Shown here one piece after another: positions 34,839 to 47,434 of a stretch of DNA of 64,000 nucleotides. Numbering within the stretch: the first letter of the stretch is position 1; each line of letters begins with the position of its first letter. This DNA comes from Ottelia alismoides. Taxonomy: Eukaryota > Streptophyta > Magnoliopsida > Alismatales > Hydrocharitaceae. The translations under genes were made by a program, and so were the position numbers. The notes beneath the pieces are model-generated. The model had not been told where the DNA came from and did no database searches. It was given only the letters and a program-made list of their open reading frames with translations. The DNA lies in NCBI GenBank assembly GCA_037367405.1, contig JAZKJV010005532.1:1-64000 (forward strand), written 5' to 3'.

Positions 34839-35124
34839 ACCGTTCGATCATCTTGATCGAACGGTAAGAGTCACGCCACGACGTCATCATCCGGAGCAGC
34901 CAAAGGCCGTTGGATACTCTTCGATCTGACGGTTGTTAATCAGCCACGTCATCGCTTCATCGCGCTCCAGGTGCCGTTGGATCAATTTAGATCCGACGGG
35001 CATTGATCGGCCACGCCTTTGCCTCAAGAGCCAACCATCGTCGTTGGATCACTTGCGATCTGACGGACTCATCTTCGCCACGCGTCTTCAGCCAGCAGCC
35101 GTTGGATCGTCCTTGATCCGACGG
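34839..35124 (+). repeat. array of CCGTTGGATC hairpins, ~67 bp period
   Basis: Five palindromes at 34839-34865, 34906-34933, 34974-34999, 35041-35066 and 35099-35124 have the form (C)CGTTGGATC, a 4-8 base loop, GATC.GACGG. Spacings are about 67, 68, 67 and 58 bp, and each is followed by a GCCACG(A)CGTC-like segment. A further perfect hairpin lies at 33764-33787. The array recurs in the 3' LTR at about 44265-44545. Confidence 0.8.
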
Positions 35125-36397
35125 TCCAGATCACGCCACGACGTCCGATCCGAGCCTCTCCCCCGACCTCTTGGCTCGGATCACCCGAAGCTTCCCCGAG
35201 CCTCCATCCGAACCTCCAGAGCAGCCGAGCCAACGCCCGAGCCTCCGACGTCCACCGAGCCTAGGGCACCTCACGTGATCAGCACGTGCGGCCTGGGCAA
35301 ATTGCACTGAGGACCCTGAAGGTTTTTAAAATTACAATTTAGTCCCTACGAAGCGTACCCACGTGAGGAGCACGTGCGTCTGTGGAGAATTTGCATTCCA
35401 CCCCCTGTATTCTAGGTAATTGCATAAAGGTCCTTCTCAGCATATTTTATTTTGAGCAATTTTTAATTCATGTATTGCAGTTATACCCCTGTATTTGCAC
35501 GCATATTTAGGTGTCTATATTTCATCATTTTTAAATTCCAAAAATTGCATGTTGTAGTTTAACTTGTCCTTTATCTTATGTGACACTTGTCACATTTTTG
35601 TGATATCAGTGGAATTTTTAATTAATTAATTGGCTCATTTCTGTGATATTTTGCCAATTTAACCTTTTAATTAGTAGTAATTTCTCTGTGACTCCGAAAA
35701 TTCCCAAAAAATCACATTAGCTCTAGGATAATTAGATGCACCTTGCATAAAAATTTCATCTCATTTGCACGCATTTCGAGGCCTAAATAAATTATTTGGT
35801 GATTTCCTTGATTTATTTTTAATAGGTTCATTTCACATCAAAATTAAGGTCTGACAATTTTCCTGGATTCCTCATCTTTATATCTATCTAGGATAATTTT
35901 TTTCCAAAAATATTGTGATTTGATATTTATTAAAATTAAATTAGTCAAAATCACCTTGCATTCATTTTTAATTCACGGTTAATTCATTTAGTGTCAGAAA
36001 ATTCCAAAAAAATTAGGATAGCTTAATTTCATCCCATTTCATCATCTGGCCAAGTTCCATCATTTTTGGACTTCATTTGAACACTTTTCTGATTTTAACT
36101 CCTAATTTGGCCTGATTTTGTATGTGTCTTGCATAAAAAAACCGAAAAGACCAAAAATATCTCCTCTGAAAATCGAACATTGGAAATTTGCTAAAAATCT
36201 ACCTAAGGAGACGGATTCCTCTCTGAGTTCGACCTTGGACTTCCATCAAGTAAAAAAAATTGCTGCTCGAGATTAACTTGCTTTAATTAAAAGTGGTTTT
36301 TGATCTGCTCTCGTTATCTGACTGCAACGAAAATATCAATTAATTTGAACATTAATTTGCTCGAATTAACAAGGATAGTGGGAGCCAGTTATCAAAA

Positions 36398-36415
36398 TGG
36401 CTCCATTGTCGGGGA
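36398..36415 (+). promoter_or_regulatory. G3 primer binding site, degenerate tRNA-Asp type
   Basis: TGGCTCCATTGTCGGGGA lies 3 bp after the LTR end. It has three differences from the tRNA-Asp complement used by Athila elements. Confidence 0.7.
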
Positions 36416-37727
36416 GGCACGGCTTAGGTTAATTTGCAGTGAAATCCTAATTGTTTGATTTTCTATCCCCGGGTAGTGTCACCCCCGGTTTTCTTGTGAA
36501 TATTTTTCCGTCCTTTATTTTTTGTATTTTTCGAGTCATTCTTTATCTGACCTCAATCTAGTTTTTTTGTGCGAGGAACGCGAGGAGTTGAAGACGCTTC
36601 GAGGAATCGACATTTTAATTCTTTGAGTGATTTGAGAGAACTTGTACTTTTATTTATTTCCATATTTTTTCGCATCATTTCCAGCGGCTCTTCGAGCCAC
36701 TTTAGGAATTGCTTGTGCTTGTAATTTTTAGGACCACACATACACTTAAAAGACACACCTAGATCGCAAATCTAGTCAAATCAACCTGTTCTTCACTCGC
36801 TAATAGAACTACCTATCTAGGAGCGGATTTTGCCGTCTGCATTTGCATGTAGTGTAAAGTTTTCAATTCTGTTTTGCATCCTGCATACAAGTGAAGGGAT
36901 CACTGTAAGTCTTCTTAACTCAGCATACGTATCATCGTTTTTTGTGCATCGACTTTTCTCGATTTCCCCCTCTATTTTTCACACTTAAATTAAACGGAAA
37001 TTGGGACTGGACGATAGGCGAGCTGTGTGGTTGGACTAACAAGTGAAAACTAAACTTAAAATCGGAACTGCTAACATTATTGACCAAAAAAATCGATAAA
37101 ATTGGAAAATTGTTTGCGGGAGACTAATCCCCGACCTTGTTTTCAGGCTGAGTGAGGGTACTTGAGTGTGTGTGAACACCTTAAGGCAGAGCCCAAATCC
37201 CTGCCTTCCATATCACGTGCCAACTGATCAGAGCAAATATCATGAGTTGAATATTTTTAGATTCATTGACTAGTACCAAGTAGCCTCCGCCTGTTTACAG
37301 GTAGTCAGGGGTGAACCAGTGGTACTTCGCGACAAGCTGCTAGTAACCCTTCGGGGCGAAGTTCCAGCCTTGTCAGCCTCCGCCTGCTTGCAGGTAGATA
37401 GGGGCATGGTCTTTGAGTCCATCAACTCTGGATAGGAGCGAAGAAAGGAAGGACCGGCAGTATCTTAGGCGACAGGTTAAAAAGGGAAGATGCATCTGGC
37501 TCTGAGCCGACTTCCCTATAGGCCGCGTAAATCCTTGCTATCTTGCTTGAAAAATCACACTTAAAATTAACAAGATTAATTGGACTCGGTTTCGAGTCCT
37601 TCACCGTGTTGAGTGTGAACTCAGGGTTTGCTCTTGCATTTGTCTTTGTATCTGTCCGTGTGTGTTATCCTGCGTAATTGCACATTTTCTACCTCTCTCT
37701 ACTTACATTCATCATTTCCTCCTCAAG
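36416..37727 (+). other. G3 leader
   Basis: About 1.3 kb between the primer site and the first plausible coding frame. No gene seen. Two copies of a CAGCCTCCGCCTG(C/T)TTGCAGGTAG/GTAG(T/A)CAGGGG-like segment occur at about 37285-37310 and 37377-37402, a short direct repeat. Confidence 0.5.
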
Positions 37728-38738
37728 ATGTCGGGATATTGGTCCTCATACCCTGTGACCACTGGTCATTCCTCCTCGACCATATACCGCTCATCTTCGC
37801 CTTCTCCTTCCATGTATCCTCTGCCATCCACGGGAGACCCGTACCCGTGATCGGTTCCACCTCGATCCGATTATGAAGTCAGAACTCCGACTGACTTCTC
37901 CACTTCTTCGCATTTCTCACCTACTCCATATTCTAACACTCCGGATCCACTTCCACCTTGGGCTGACTGTTCTTACTCTCGAGAGCTTGCAGGAATCAAA
38001 GAATCAAATGAAGAGCAAGCCACTGCTGAGACAGATGATTGGCAAAATTATATGCCCCCACGTACTTCATTTTCATCTCAAGTAGGGACCATACAACAAT
38101 TTACATATACACATCCCGACTTGATCTTAGGGCATAACTCAGTCGATCAAACAACTCGAATGGAGAGGCCTGAACATCATGATTTCCCAGACTTGATTGA
38201 CTTTAGTGATCAAGCTTCCATTAACCAGCCGTCATTTGGAGAGCCTATACATTCACAAGATTGGACTCATGAGCTAGACTTATCAGTCCCCGTTTCATCA
38301 TATGAGGCTCCGACCAATATTTGCCATCTAGATGGTCCATACTCGACCTAGAATTACATGTAAGAGTCTAGGTATGTTGAGTGTGAGCACCCACAGTCTC
38401 AGCAGTATCCTCCACTTGAGCAGAACTCTCCCGTGATTTGTCATGAGAATTTTGTGGAGGATGACATCTCTAGAATTATTAAGAAAAAATCATTTGGTAA
38501 TGAGTTGAGAGATATCATGGGAATATTATACTCAATTTCTGCCAGCCTGGGTATAAAAGTGAGAAAAGACATGAGTAGTTTTGAGGTTGAAAACAAAGCA
38601 AACATCAGGGAACCCACACCGTCTGTACAACTGGAGTCCATTCTATCTCCCTCTTCTACTAACCACTTACCCTTTAATCAAGAGTTTGATCATTCATCTA
38701 CCAAAAACACCAAAAAATTGAAAAACCAAAAACCTACT
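37728..38738 (+). pseudogene. G3 N-terminal acidic frame, unknown product
   Basis: ATG at 37728 starts MSGYWSSYPVTTGHSS. The same frame continues with stops at about 37848, 38349 and 38739. The product is serine/proline-rich at the start and acidic later (EDDISRIIKKKSFG, MGILYSISASLGIKVRKD). It occupies the place of gag, but I cannot find the capsid motifs that are clear in G1 and G2. It could be a diverged or replaced gag. No function can be assigned. Confidence 0.45.
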
Positions 38739-38770
38739 TAAAAATTGAAAATGAAAAAGACCTAAAAAAA

Positions 38771-40201
38771 TTGGATTCTCCCCTAAGGGAAGCACTCGAT
38801 GAAGAATTGATTTTCAAACTTCCCTTAATAAAGGCCATAGATCACTTCCCCGACCTCAAGAGATTTGTAAAGAGTAAATTGATGCCCAAGAGGTCGGGTA
38901 CTAAGAGAACAAGGACTGAGAGACACATAGTGTCTATGGCCACCTCCTTGGTGATGGGGAGAAAGACCAAGAGTCGCAGAGTGAAGTGGTTGCCCCGAGT
39001 GGAATGTGAAATCAAAGACACCACCTTTACCCATGCAAGAATCGATGATGACTCTCCGATAAATATCCTCCCGACCTCTGTGTTTGACAAACTCAAACTC
39101 AGGCCAATCAGAAAGTCAAGAGAGATCGTTCAGCTGGCTGATCGATCCATCAAACGCTCTTGAGGAAATATTTCAGTCATCATTACTTTCCAAGGTGCTC
39201 TACTCCAGGTGGACTTCACGATCATTGACATCGAGCACCGAGGAGAGTTCACCCAGTCTCCGATTATTCACGAGAAGCCGTTCTTAGCCTCAGCTAAAGC
39301 GACTAAAGATTACAAGACTCGGGAGATCGATTTTTCAGCATTGGGAGCACTCCGGCCTCACCCATTCTTTGATACACTTTACTCTAAGGTGACCCGCACA
39401 TCCGTTAATAGTCGTGACCGTCAAGAGGTAAATGAGTCCCACCTCTCTGCTACACCTGAGAGACCGACTATCCGGACGACCGTTGGTTCTGAGACTCCCC
39501 ACACCTCCACTTCATCAACTGCTTGCACCCCCGCCATGACAACTTCTAAGGAGGAATCACGACCAAAAGCTGACACTAAGTCGGATATGACCTTTGTTGA
39601 TTTCCTTGACCATTTTGATGATCCGACACAAGAGCCCAATAATGCCAAGCCGACTGAGACCGCTAGCACCTTCCCGAGAAATGTGCTAACCCTTCAGGAA
39701 TATTATAATCTATATGGTGATTCGTCTGATGAGGAACCCATGGTCAGCACCACACCATGTCCCCGACCTTCAAAGGAAACAACCAAGACTAAATTGACTC
39801 CACATAAAAACACCGTTGCTCCCTCTTCTAATCGGCTATCTAGTGAAAGGAAGTCGAGAGTTGATTCCTCGAGGAGTTCCCCCGAACCTCTCAAGGCGTG
39901 TCGCTCTCATTTCCCTCTCAATGATTCAGGTTCTAGAAAACTGACTAAGAAAGTTTCCTTCAACACACCGGAGAATGAATTTTCGGAAGTGTCCTTATCT
40001 GGTCTGGACAAGGTAATTTATATGAGTGAGCTCAGTTCGATTGTTCTTAAGCTGTATCTAAGCAAACAGCCGTGTGTCGACCCTCGTTGGACGATCCCTA
40101 CACCTCAATATTATTCATCTGAGGACGATTCCGACAGCGACACATATGTATATTATCCACCTCCTCGCATCCGTAAGAAGGTTCGTCACAAACCTTCTTA
40201 A
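38771..40201 (+). pseudogene. G3 degenerate protease plus acidic C-terminal frame
   Basis: One frame with a TGA at 39161. The first part has LPLIKAIDHFPDLKRFVKSKL, then DDDSPINILPTSVFDKLKLRPIRKSREIVQLADRSIK, which matches the G1 protease segment around DIGSSINLLP. The DxG active-site triplet is replaced by DDDS, so activity is unlikely. QVDFTIIDIEHRG...PIIHEKPFLASAKATKDY (39200-39310) is the second protease half. The rest (39330-40201) encodes about 290 residues rich in Ser, Thr, Pro and acidic residues, resembling in composition the acidic linker between protease and RT in G1. It ends at 40201 with no RT after it. Confidence 0.65.
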
Positions 40202-40302
40202 TCCTTGTATATTCTCACTCAATCTCGTATGTACTTTCTCTCCCTCCCCCCCCCCAGTGATTCGAATCACTCGCCCCCGCTCCATATCATTTCATTTTGT
40301 GA

Positions 40303-40664
40303 CTATACTTAGGATAGCCAGATCCTAAGTATAGGGGGAAGAGTGACCCGAGTCTATTCACCACTCATTGGCCCTCCAGATCACATCGATTCTCATACTC
40401 ACTCCTGTCCTATACTTAGGCTGACCAGAGCCTAAGTTTATGGGGGACCGATGCCCGCCATGTATATACTCATCCATTTCCCCTCTTGCCCTCGTCCGCC
40501 CCATTTTTGATCTTCTTCTACACTTAGGCTGCCAGAGCCTAGGTATAGGGGGGCGGAGCGACTTCTATACTTTTGTAATTTTAGCTCTCCTACGCTTAGC
40601 ACGAGCTATGTCTTTTTGGTCGCTTTTTGTGCTCTGAGGACATAGCACACGCTAAGTATAGGGG
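40303..40664 (+). repeat. G3 hairpin array with polypurine-tract-like arms
   Basis: Four hairpins at about 40303-40338, 40409-40446, 40517-40553 and 40588-40664 pair CTATACTTAGG-like arms with CCTAAGTATAGGGG-like arms. The last is long (TAGCACGAGCTATGTC opposite GACATAGCACACGCTA), as in G1 and G2. Confidence 0.82.
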
Positions 40665-42160
40665 CGGTGTATATATTACATATATACTTTACCCATAGCT
40701 CGTACTTTCGCGTATTTTCGTGTATTTTTGTATATATTATGCAATAAATACGGGGTGGGTGAAAATTGAAAAAAAAATTTATACTTGTATAACTCTTGTA
40801 AAAAAACAAGGTTGTAAAATTTTTGTAAATAATACTCTTGTAACATTTGTTGTAAAATAGGATGTATACCAAAAAAACTTGTATACTATGTATATTATGT
40901 ACAAATTGTATCAACTAAAAATTGTTGTAAATAATAAAAATTGTTGTATAACAGAAAATAAAATATAGGCTTCTTATTTACTCTTGCATATCATCCTTGC
41001 ATTTAAAAAAAAAAGAGAATCTTGCATTTCATTCATAGCATGTCATCTGCACCTCTCATCTGCATATCTTGCATATGCAAGGTGAAAAGATAGTGGGTTC
41101 TGAACCGAGTTATGAGTAGATATTGAGGATGGACTTGATTTAACCTTAATCCACCTAATTTCAGAGGAACCTTATAGGAGCTGGAGTTAAGATTTCTCAA
41201 GTCAAGTGACTTAATTCTTTGAGTCCGCAAGTCTATGTGCACATGTCATCTTGATTAGTCTAAGTAGAATATCTTGTGCACACGCATGATTCTTTTAGAC
41301 AGTGACCTAACTTGGACAAGCACAATGCACGTAGCTCTTCATTGATGAGGTGGTGAGGAGGTAGAATCCTTTAGCTTGAAGTAGCACACGGGTGGAAACA
41401 TCCGTCCTCCTCTAAGGAGGGTAGTGCATCTCAACCTGATCTGGTGGTTGAAGTCCGAGGACAGGACGCTGTGGGTTGCAATAATGCTTCAAAAGAGGGA
41501 TAGTCTACTGGCTCAAGAGGAAAACTCCTGATGTACATGTTGCACCTTGTATATAGTTCAAAAAATAAAAAGAAAAGAAAAAAGAAAAAAGAAAATTGCA
41601 AGAACTCCAAAAAATAGACAGACAAAAAAATATTGCCTATCGGAGAATGTATATTAGCAAGAAGTTTACAGCTGGATGACTTGGCTACACTGGTCAGGCA
41701 TCCCGAGATAGGTAGATACACTGGCTACCGTCCATTCTTTTCTCTACCCCCTCCTCTTGAGCTGGTCGCATTTGCACTTAGAAGGGAATACCCCGCTCCT
41801 CGAGGAAAGAGTTGCTAGACCAGGTTATTGAGTTACCTTGTTAGAGGAGGCTGGTTCTGAGTCATTTCTGATGTGGAGAGTTACATTTCACTTACACGGT
41901 ACAAGTAAGAATCATAGTTATCAGAAATTTGCGTTTGAGGATTTGTTCTGACCATACTGTTGAGGCGTCTTGAATAGAAGACTTGTGGAACTTGAAGTCT
42001 GTTAGGTCTTAAGTTCAGGTCCCAATAAGGTTCCGCCACACAATTAATCCAAAGGTCGAGTTAAGCTCCATTTTCGATTTTTGTTCATGACCTTGATATG
42101 GAACCCAAAATCATTTCACTCTTGCATTTCATTTTAGTTGCTCGGGGACGAGCAAGGTTT
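40665..42160 (+). other. G3 non-coding 3' region
   Basis: 40670-41040 is AT-rich. 41215-41525 is the G3 version of the block shared with G1 and G2, including GATGAGGTGGTGAGGAGG and GGGTTGCAATAATGCTTC. No sense gene. Confidence 0.65.
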
Positions 42161-42173
42161 AAGCATAGGGGGT
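42161..42173 (+). promoter_or_regulatory. G3 polypurine tract
   Basis: AAGCATAGGGGGT lies directly before TGATGAAT of the 3' LTR. It is one transition away from the AAGTATAGGGGG form in G1. Confidence 0.75.
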
Positions 42174-45100
42174 TGATGAATCTGTGATTCATCACTCTAA
42201 AAGTTGAAAATAGAGTCTTGTTCCCGAGTAAATAGTAGCATATTTCCCTTTATCTTGCACAATTAGCATTCATACATGCATTCATAATATATGCATCTTA
42301 GCACTCATATTTTCATTAAATAAGAAGCCAGTTCTACTTGTAAAATATCCACCTAATATCTCCTCCAGAATAAAACACCTTATAATATGTACACTTTAGT
42401 TAATAATATAAGGAAGCAAAGTCAGGGATCCCCTTTGTAAAAGCACCCAATAAAGCCCTAGAAACTCTAGATCTTAGAAAGCTCATAACTCCCTCACACA
42501 ACCTCCAAAATAGGTCTACTCACTTTCAGATGAATACACATTCAAAATCCTTTAAAATGAGACTAATTTCATCCCATTTGGAGCTCGTAGGAAGAAGTTG
42601 GGTTTTTGGGCCTCGGTGTATACTATATATGTGTATATTTGTACTCCTGTATTTTTGTATCATATTTGACCTCATCTCCGTCTTTGTCAACATGAAACTT
42701 GTAGATCTCATCAAGATCTACAACTTTCATGTTTTGAGTTTTTGCAAATTCGGCCTCCTTCTCTCTTTAAACTCATTTTTCCTCTCAACCACTCACAGCT
42801 GGCCACGTGGCGCCCTCTGATTGCGCCATGCGACCCGCTCCCATTGCCTTAGCCGCCCGTGCCCACAGCCGTTGGATCTTCATCCGATCCAATGGTTGCG
42901 CCACCTCCACGTGCGCCTTCATCGCCAACCCTTCGATCAGATCCCCCTTCTCATCTGCACCACCCGTTCGCGCCTCACTCCCCTCGTGCCACGCGTCACA
43001 CTTTCATCCACACGATCTATTCCATCATGACTGCTCGATCCACTCGATATCCTCAGCCCTTCGATCGGCATCTAGTCCTCATCGCAGCCGTTCACCAGCG
43101 CCGCTCCCACAACTCGCCACGTGGCGCAATCACACCCCTTGATCGCTTCGCCTCAGATCAAATCCAAGCCGCTCCGTAGCGCCTCGCTCTAGACCGTTGG
43201 ATCACCAAATCCAACGGTTGGGAACTCGTCTTCCACCTCTGACGCTCCCTCTCTCCCACGATCTCCATTACGTCGACCCGTCGCCCCTTTCTATTTTTGT
43301 CTCCACCTCAGCCACCCTCTCCGACCGCCAACACCACCACGATGGAGACCACTCCTCCCTCATCCTCGCCAGCTCCCTCACTCACCATAAACTCCCACCA
43401 GAGTCGCCCCACGACGACCATGAACGTCGCCTCGTCACTAGCTACCCCGTCACCCTTGACCTATAATTAACCATCTTCGGCCACCTTCACGCTCATCCGC
43501 CACTCCAGAGAGAACCCTTGAGCTCAGAGTATTCGATTGGTGACAGCAACTGAGCATTTCTTCGAGTGACGACATGCCTTCTTCACCGGCGAGATCTACG
43601 GTCGCTTCCGTCGTGCTGCAGCCTCCTCTGCGAAGCTTCCCGAGCTCAGGCCCTCTACCGATCTTCGAGCGACGACGAGGAGCCCATCTTCGAGTTCCAA
43701 TCCCCATGTAGCATCCTCCATTTCCCTCCCGATCTCTTCTAATTTTCTTCTTTGATTTCTCCGATTTAATTCGCTCTCCACCATCATCTTCTCACTCCAC
43801 CATCATCTCGCCGAGCTCCGCGATGGAGCTCCGATCCTCGCGCTACCATTATCTTTGTCAAATATCGTATCCCACCTCTCACCGACGCCATCTCCGCCAC
43901 CTGGGTGGAGCACCATCACCGGACACCCCCAACTTCCTCATAGGCCTCGCATCTCATTCCCGCACACCTCCACGAACTGTTCGCGTGCTTCGGCTATCTT
44001 CTAACCCCTGCAGGTGATATTCCTTGGATTGGTCGGAAGCTCGTCGGAGCTCCCTTCGAGCTTCATCGTCATCGAGCTCCAGCGCTCCTCCTTCGCTCCT
44101 GAGGCCACCGGATGCTTCGTCGCACGCACCGCCCCGAAACTTCCGAGAATCTCCAGACCCTCCCGCGCCCTCGCCGACGACTGGAGGACCGGGCAGAGCC
44201 AGCCCAGCAATGCCGGAGCCCTGCCTTCTCCTCCGCAGGAGGCGGAGGGCCGTTGGGGAAGACGATCTTGATCGAACGGTCAGAGTCACGCCAGGATGTC
44301 ATCATCCGGAGCAGCCCAAGGCCGTTGGATCCGCTTCGATCTGATGGTTGTTGATCAGCCACGTCACCGCTTCATCGCGCTCCAGGTGCCGTTGGATCAA
44401 TCTAGATCCAACGGGCACTGATCGACCACGCCTTCGCCTCAGGAGCCAACCATCGTCGTTGGATCACTTGCGATCTGACGGACTCATCTTCGCCACGCGT
44501 CTTCAGCCAGCAGCCGCTGGATTGTCCTAAATCCGACGGTCCAGATCACGCCACGACGTCCGATCCGAGCCTCTCCCCCGACCTCTAGGCTCGGATCACC
44601 CGAAGCTTCCCCGAGCCTCCATCCGAACCTCCAGAGCAGCCGAGCCAACGCCCGAGCCTCCAACGTCCACCGAGCCTAGGGCACCTCACGTGATCAGCAC
44701 GTGCGGCCTGGGCAAATTGCACTGAGGACCCTGAAGGTTTCTAAAATTACAATTCAGTCCCTACGAGGCGTACCCACGTGAGGAGCACGTACGTCTGTGG
44801 AGAATTTGCATTCCACCCCCTGCATTCTAGGTAATTGCATAAAGGTCCTTGTCAGCATATTTTATTTTGAGCAATTTTTAATTCCTGTATGGCAGTTGTA
44901 CCCCTGTCTTTGCACGCATATTTAGGTGTCCATATTTCTTCATTTTTAAATTCCAAAAATTGCATGTTGTAGTTTAACTTGTCCTTTATCTTATGTGACA
45001 CTTGGCACATTTTTTTTGATATCAGTGGAATTTTTAATTAATTAATTGGTTCGTTTCTGTGATATTTTGCCCAATTTAACCTTTTAATTAGTAGTAATTT

Positions 45101-45814
45101 CTCTGTGACTCCAAAAATTCTCAAAAAATTACATTAGCTCTAGGATAATTAGATGCGCCTTGCATAAAAAATTCATCTCATTTGCATGCATTTTGAGACC
45201 TAAATAAATTATTTGGTGATTTCCTTGATGTATTTTTAATAGGTTCATTTCACATCAAAATTAAGGTCTGACAATTTTTCTGGATTCCTCATCTTTAGAT
45301 CTATCTAGGATAATTTTTATTTCCAAAAATATTGTGATTTGATATTTATTAAAATTAAATTAGTCAAAATCACCTTGCATTCATTTTTAATTCACATTTA
45401 ATTCATTTAGTGTCAGAAACTTCCAAAAAAAATAAAGTAGCTTAATTTCATCCCATTTCATCATCTGGCCAAGTTTCATCATTTTTGGATTTCATTTGAA
45501 CACTTTTCTGATTTTAGCTCCTAATTTGGCCTGATTTTGCATGTGTCTTGCATAAAAAAACCGAAAAAGACCAAAAATATCTCCTCTGAAAATCGAACAT
45601 TGGAAATTTGCTAAAAATCTACCTAAGGAGACAAATGCCTCCCTGAGTTCTACCTTGGACTTCCACCAAGTAAAAGAAATTGTCGCTCGTGATTAACTTG
45701 CTTTAATTAAAAGTGGTTTTTGATCTGCTCTCATTATCCGACTGCAACGAAAATATCAGTTAATTTGAATATTAATTTGCTCGAATTAACAAGGGTAGCG
45801 GGAGCCAGTTATCA
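42174..45814 (+). repeat. G3 3' LTR
   Basis: 3641 bp from TGATGAAT to GCCAGTTATCA, followed by the CAGGG duplication. Nearly colinear with the 5' LTR; one visible difference is a shortened hairpin unit near 44263-44280. Confidence 0.92.
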
Positions 45815-47434
45815 CAGGGGAAGAGAGGATTCGGAGCGGGGGAGGTTCTGGAGAAGGGGGGATGGGTCGGCGAAGGTGCTGGTGACGTGGCAGAGCTAAT
45901 GAGGTGGTCAGGAGGGTGTGGGAGTTGTGGTTGATGGAGGTAAAAATCGAAGAAAATATAAAAAATATCACCTTGCCGGAGCAAGGTGTTGGGCGGAGGA
46001 GGTGGCCTGTGCCGGGCTCGGTTGGAGCCCTGGGTCTTCGCACAACAGGGGTGACCGCTCCCCGGTGCTCGGCGGTGCCCGGAGGCAATCGCTACACGGT
46101 AGAGGAGCCGCGGTTCGACATCGGGAGAGATCCATCTTTGCCTCGATGTTCCGCCCCTCCGTTGTCACCGGAGGGGCGGAGGAGGCTAGGATCGAACCCA
46201 AAAATGATGGACGAAGGTTCTTGGAGGCGGGTGAGGGCTTAAATAGGCGGAGGCATCCGGCGGTTATGTGGTGTGGAGGCGGGTTTTCATGAGGGTTTTA
46301 ATGGAGGAGGATTAATGGAGGTGGTCGATGGGAATTACGCGAGGGAGGAGGAAGCTATGGCTACACGGGGAAGGTGTTAAAAGCGAGAGGGATGGTCGGA
46401 GGTTCGGCCACAAATGAAAGGGGGTGGCGGATCGATCATGCGTAACGACTGGGGGAAGGGGGGTTACGAGGAAGAAGATGAAGGCGAGCCGTTGGATCTT
46501 GCGATCCAATGGTTGGGATGGGAGCACAGGTGAAGGGCTATGATCAGATCTGGAAGATCTGATCGAACGGGTGGCGTTGATGCACGAAGGAGTGGTTGCG
46601 ATTGGAAGAAGGGGGAAATCGAATGGTTGAAGATGAATAGGCAACGTGGAAGGTGAAGGGGCGTTAGATGGAAAGAAGATCGGGCGGTTGAGATTAAAGG
46701 AAGACGTGGAGCGTTGAGGGACGTTGGATGAACATGAGATCGAGCGGCTGAAGATTAGGCGTAGTGGGCGGCCGCAATTTGATCTGGGAGTCAGATCCAA
46801 TGGTTGGGAATAAAGCGGGTGATGGACGACGTAGATGGAGGCGGGGTGAATAGATCCAACGACCCAGGAGGGGCGTCGGGTGGCGAGAGGGGAGACGAGC
46901 CACGTGGGCACTCCAGAGAGCGCCACGTGGCCCAATGAGAAAAATTCAAATAAAAATACAAAGATAAATACAAAAGAAATAGTTAGAGGCCGAATTAGGA
47001 AAAAGTCAAAACATGAAAGTTGCTCGTCTCGATGAGATCTACAACATTCATGTTGGTCAAAAAGCCAAAAGAGGTTAACTGTACAAAACGTATCTTTGGG
47101 GGTATTTTTAGGGTGATAAAAACACCGATTTTGCGGTTTTGAGATGTTTTTGTATTTTTTTTAGTGTTTTTAATGGTCAATGAATTATAGAAAATTATTC
47201 TATCTAATTTTTAGGGTTTTTGAGGATAAAATAATTACAAGAAAAATAAAGGAATTAAATACAATAATTTAATGATAAATTATATACAATACAATACAGG
47301 ATAAAAATAAAGAATTAAAGGGTATTTTATTGGATTGATTAAGCAGGGGTTTTAATTAGCAGCTTTTAGCATGATGAATACGAGATTCATCACTCTAGCT
47401 GGGCGCAAAGTCTAGGACAACGTTGTGTCAAGGT

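Larger units (their letters stand above)
32741..36394 (+). repeat. G3 5' LTR
   Basis: 3654 bp, TGATGAAT-N5-ATTCATCA start, GCCAGTTATCA end. The GC-rich centre (33370-35300) holds many CACGTG boxes and CCGTTGGATC hairpins. The last 1.1 kb is AT-rich with GAGTTCGACCTTGG at 36225-36238. Open frames in the centre differ between the two LTR copies and do not look like genes. Confidence 0.92.
32741..45814 (+). mobile_element. G3: non-autonomous Ty3/gypsy-like LTR element
   Basis: A 13,074 bp element with LTRs 32741-36394 and 42174-45814 and a perfect CAGGG duplication (32736-32740, 45815-45819). It has a degenerate tRNA-Asp-type primer site and a polypurine tract at 42161-42173. The 5.8 kb interior has only a protease-like remnant within long acidic and serine-rich frames (37728-40201), then hairpins and a non-coding 3' region. 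No capsid domain, RT, RNase H or integrase was seen, so it depended on another element. The LTRs differ by about 3% in the first 205 bp. Confidence 0.88.
31343..47392 (-). mobile_element. solo LTR (Athila-like) in G2, split by G3
   Basis: Two parts, 31343-32740 and 45820-47392, make one LTR of about 2.97 kb when G3 and one CAGGG are removed. On the minus strand it starts with the TGATGAAT-N5-ATTCATCA palindrome (47392-47372) and ends GACGTTCATCA (31343). CTCTA is duplicated at 31338-31342 and 47393-47397. Its start palindrome is identical to that of the solo LTR at 55336, so both belong to one subfamily. The CCAAGGTCGAACACAGGGA motif near 31465-31483 is the inverted U5-side box. No internal region remains. 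Confidence 0.85.

Noticed and set aside
46312..46935. 207-codon minus-strand frame in the solo LTR
   Set aside because: It arises from repeated GATCCAACGG-type motifs in GC-rich U3 sequence. No domain and no counterpart with an open frame.
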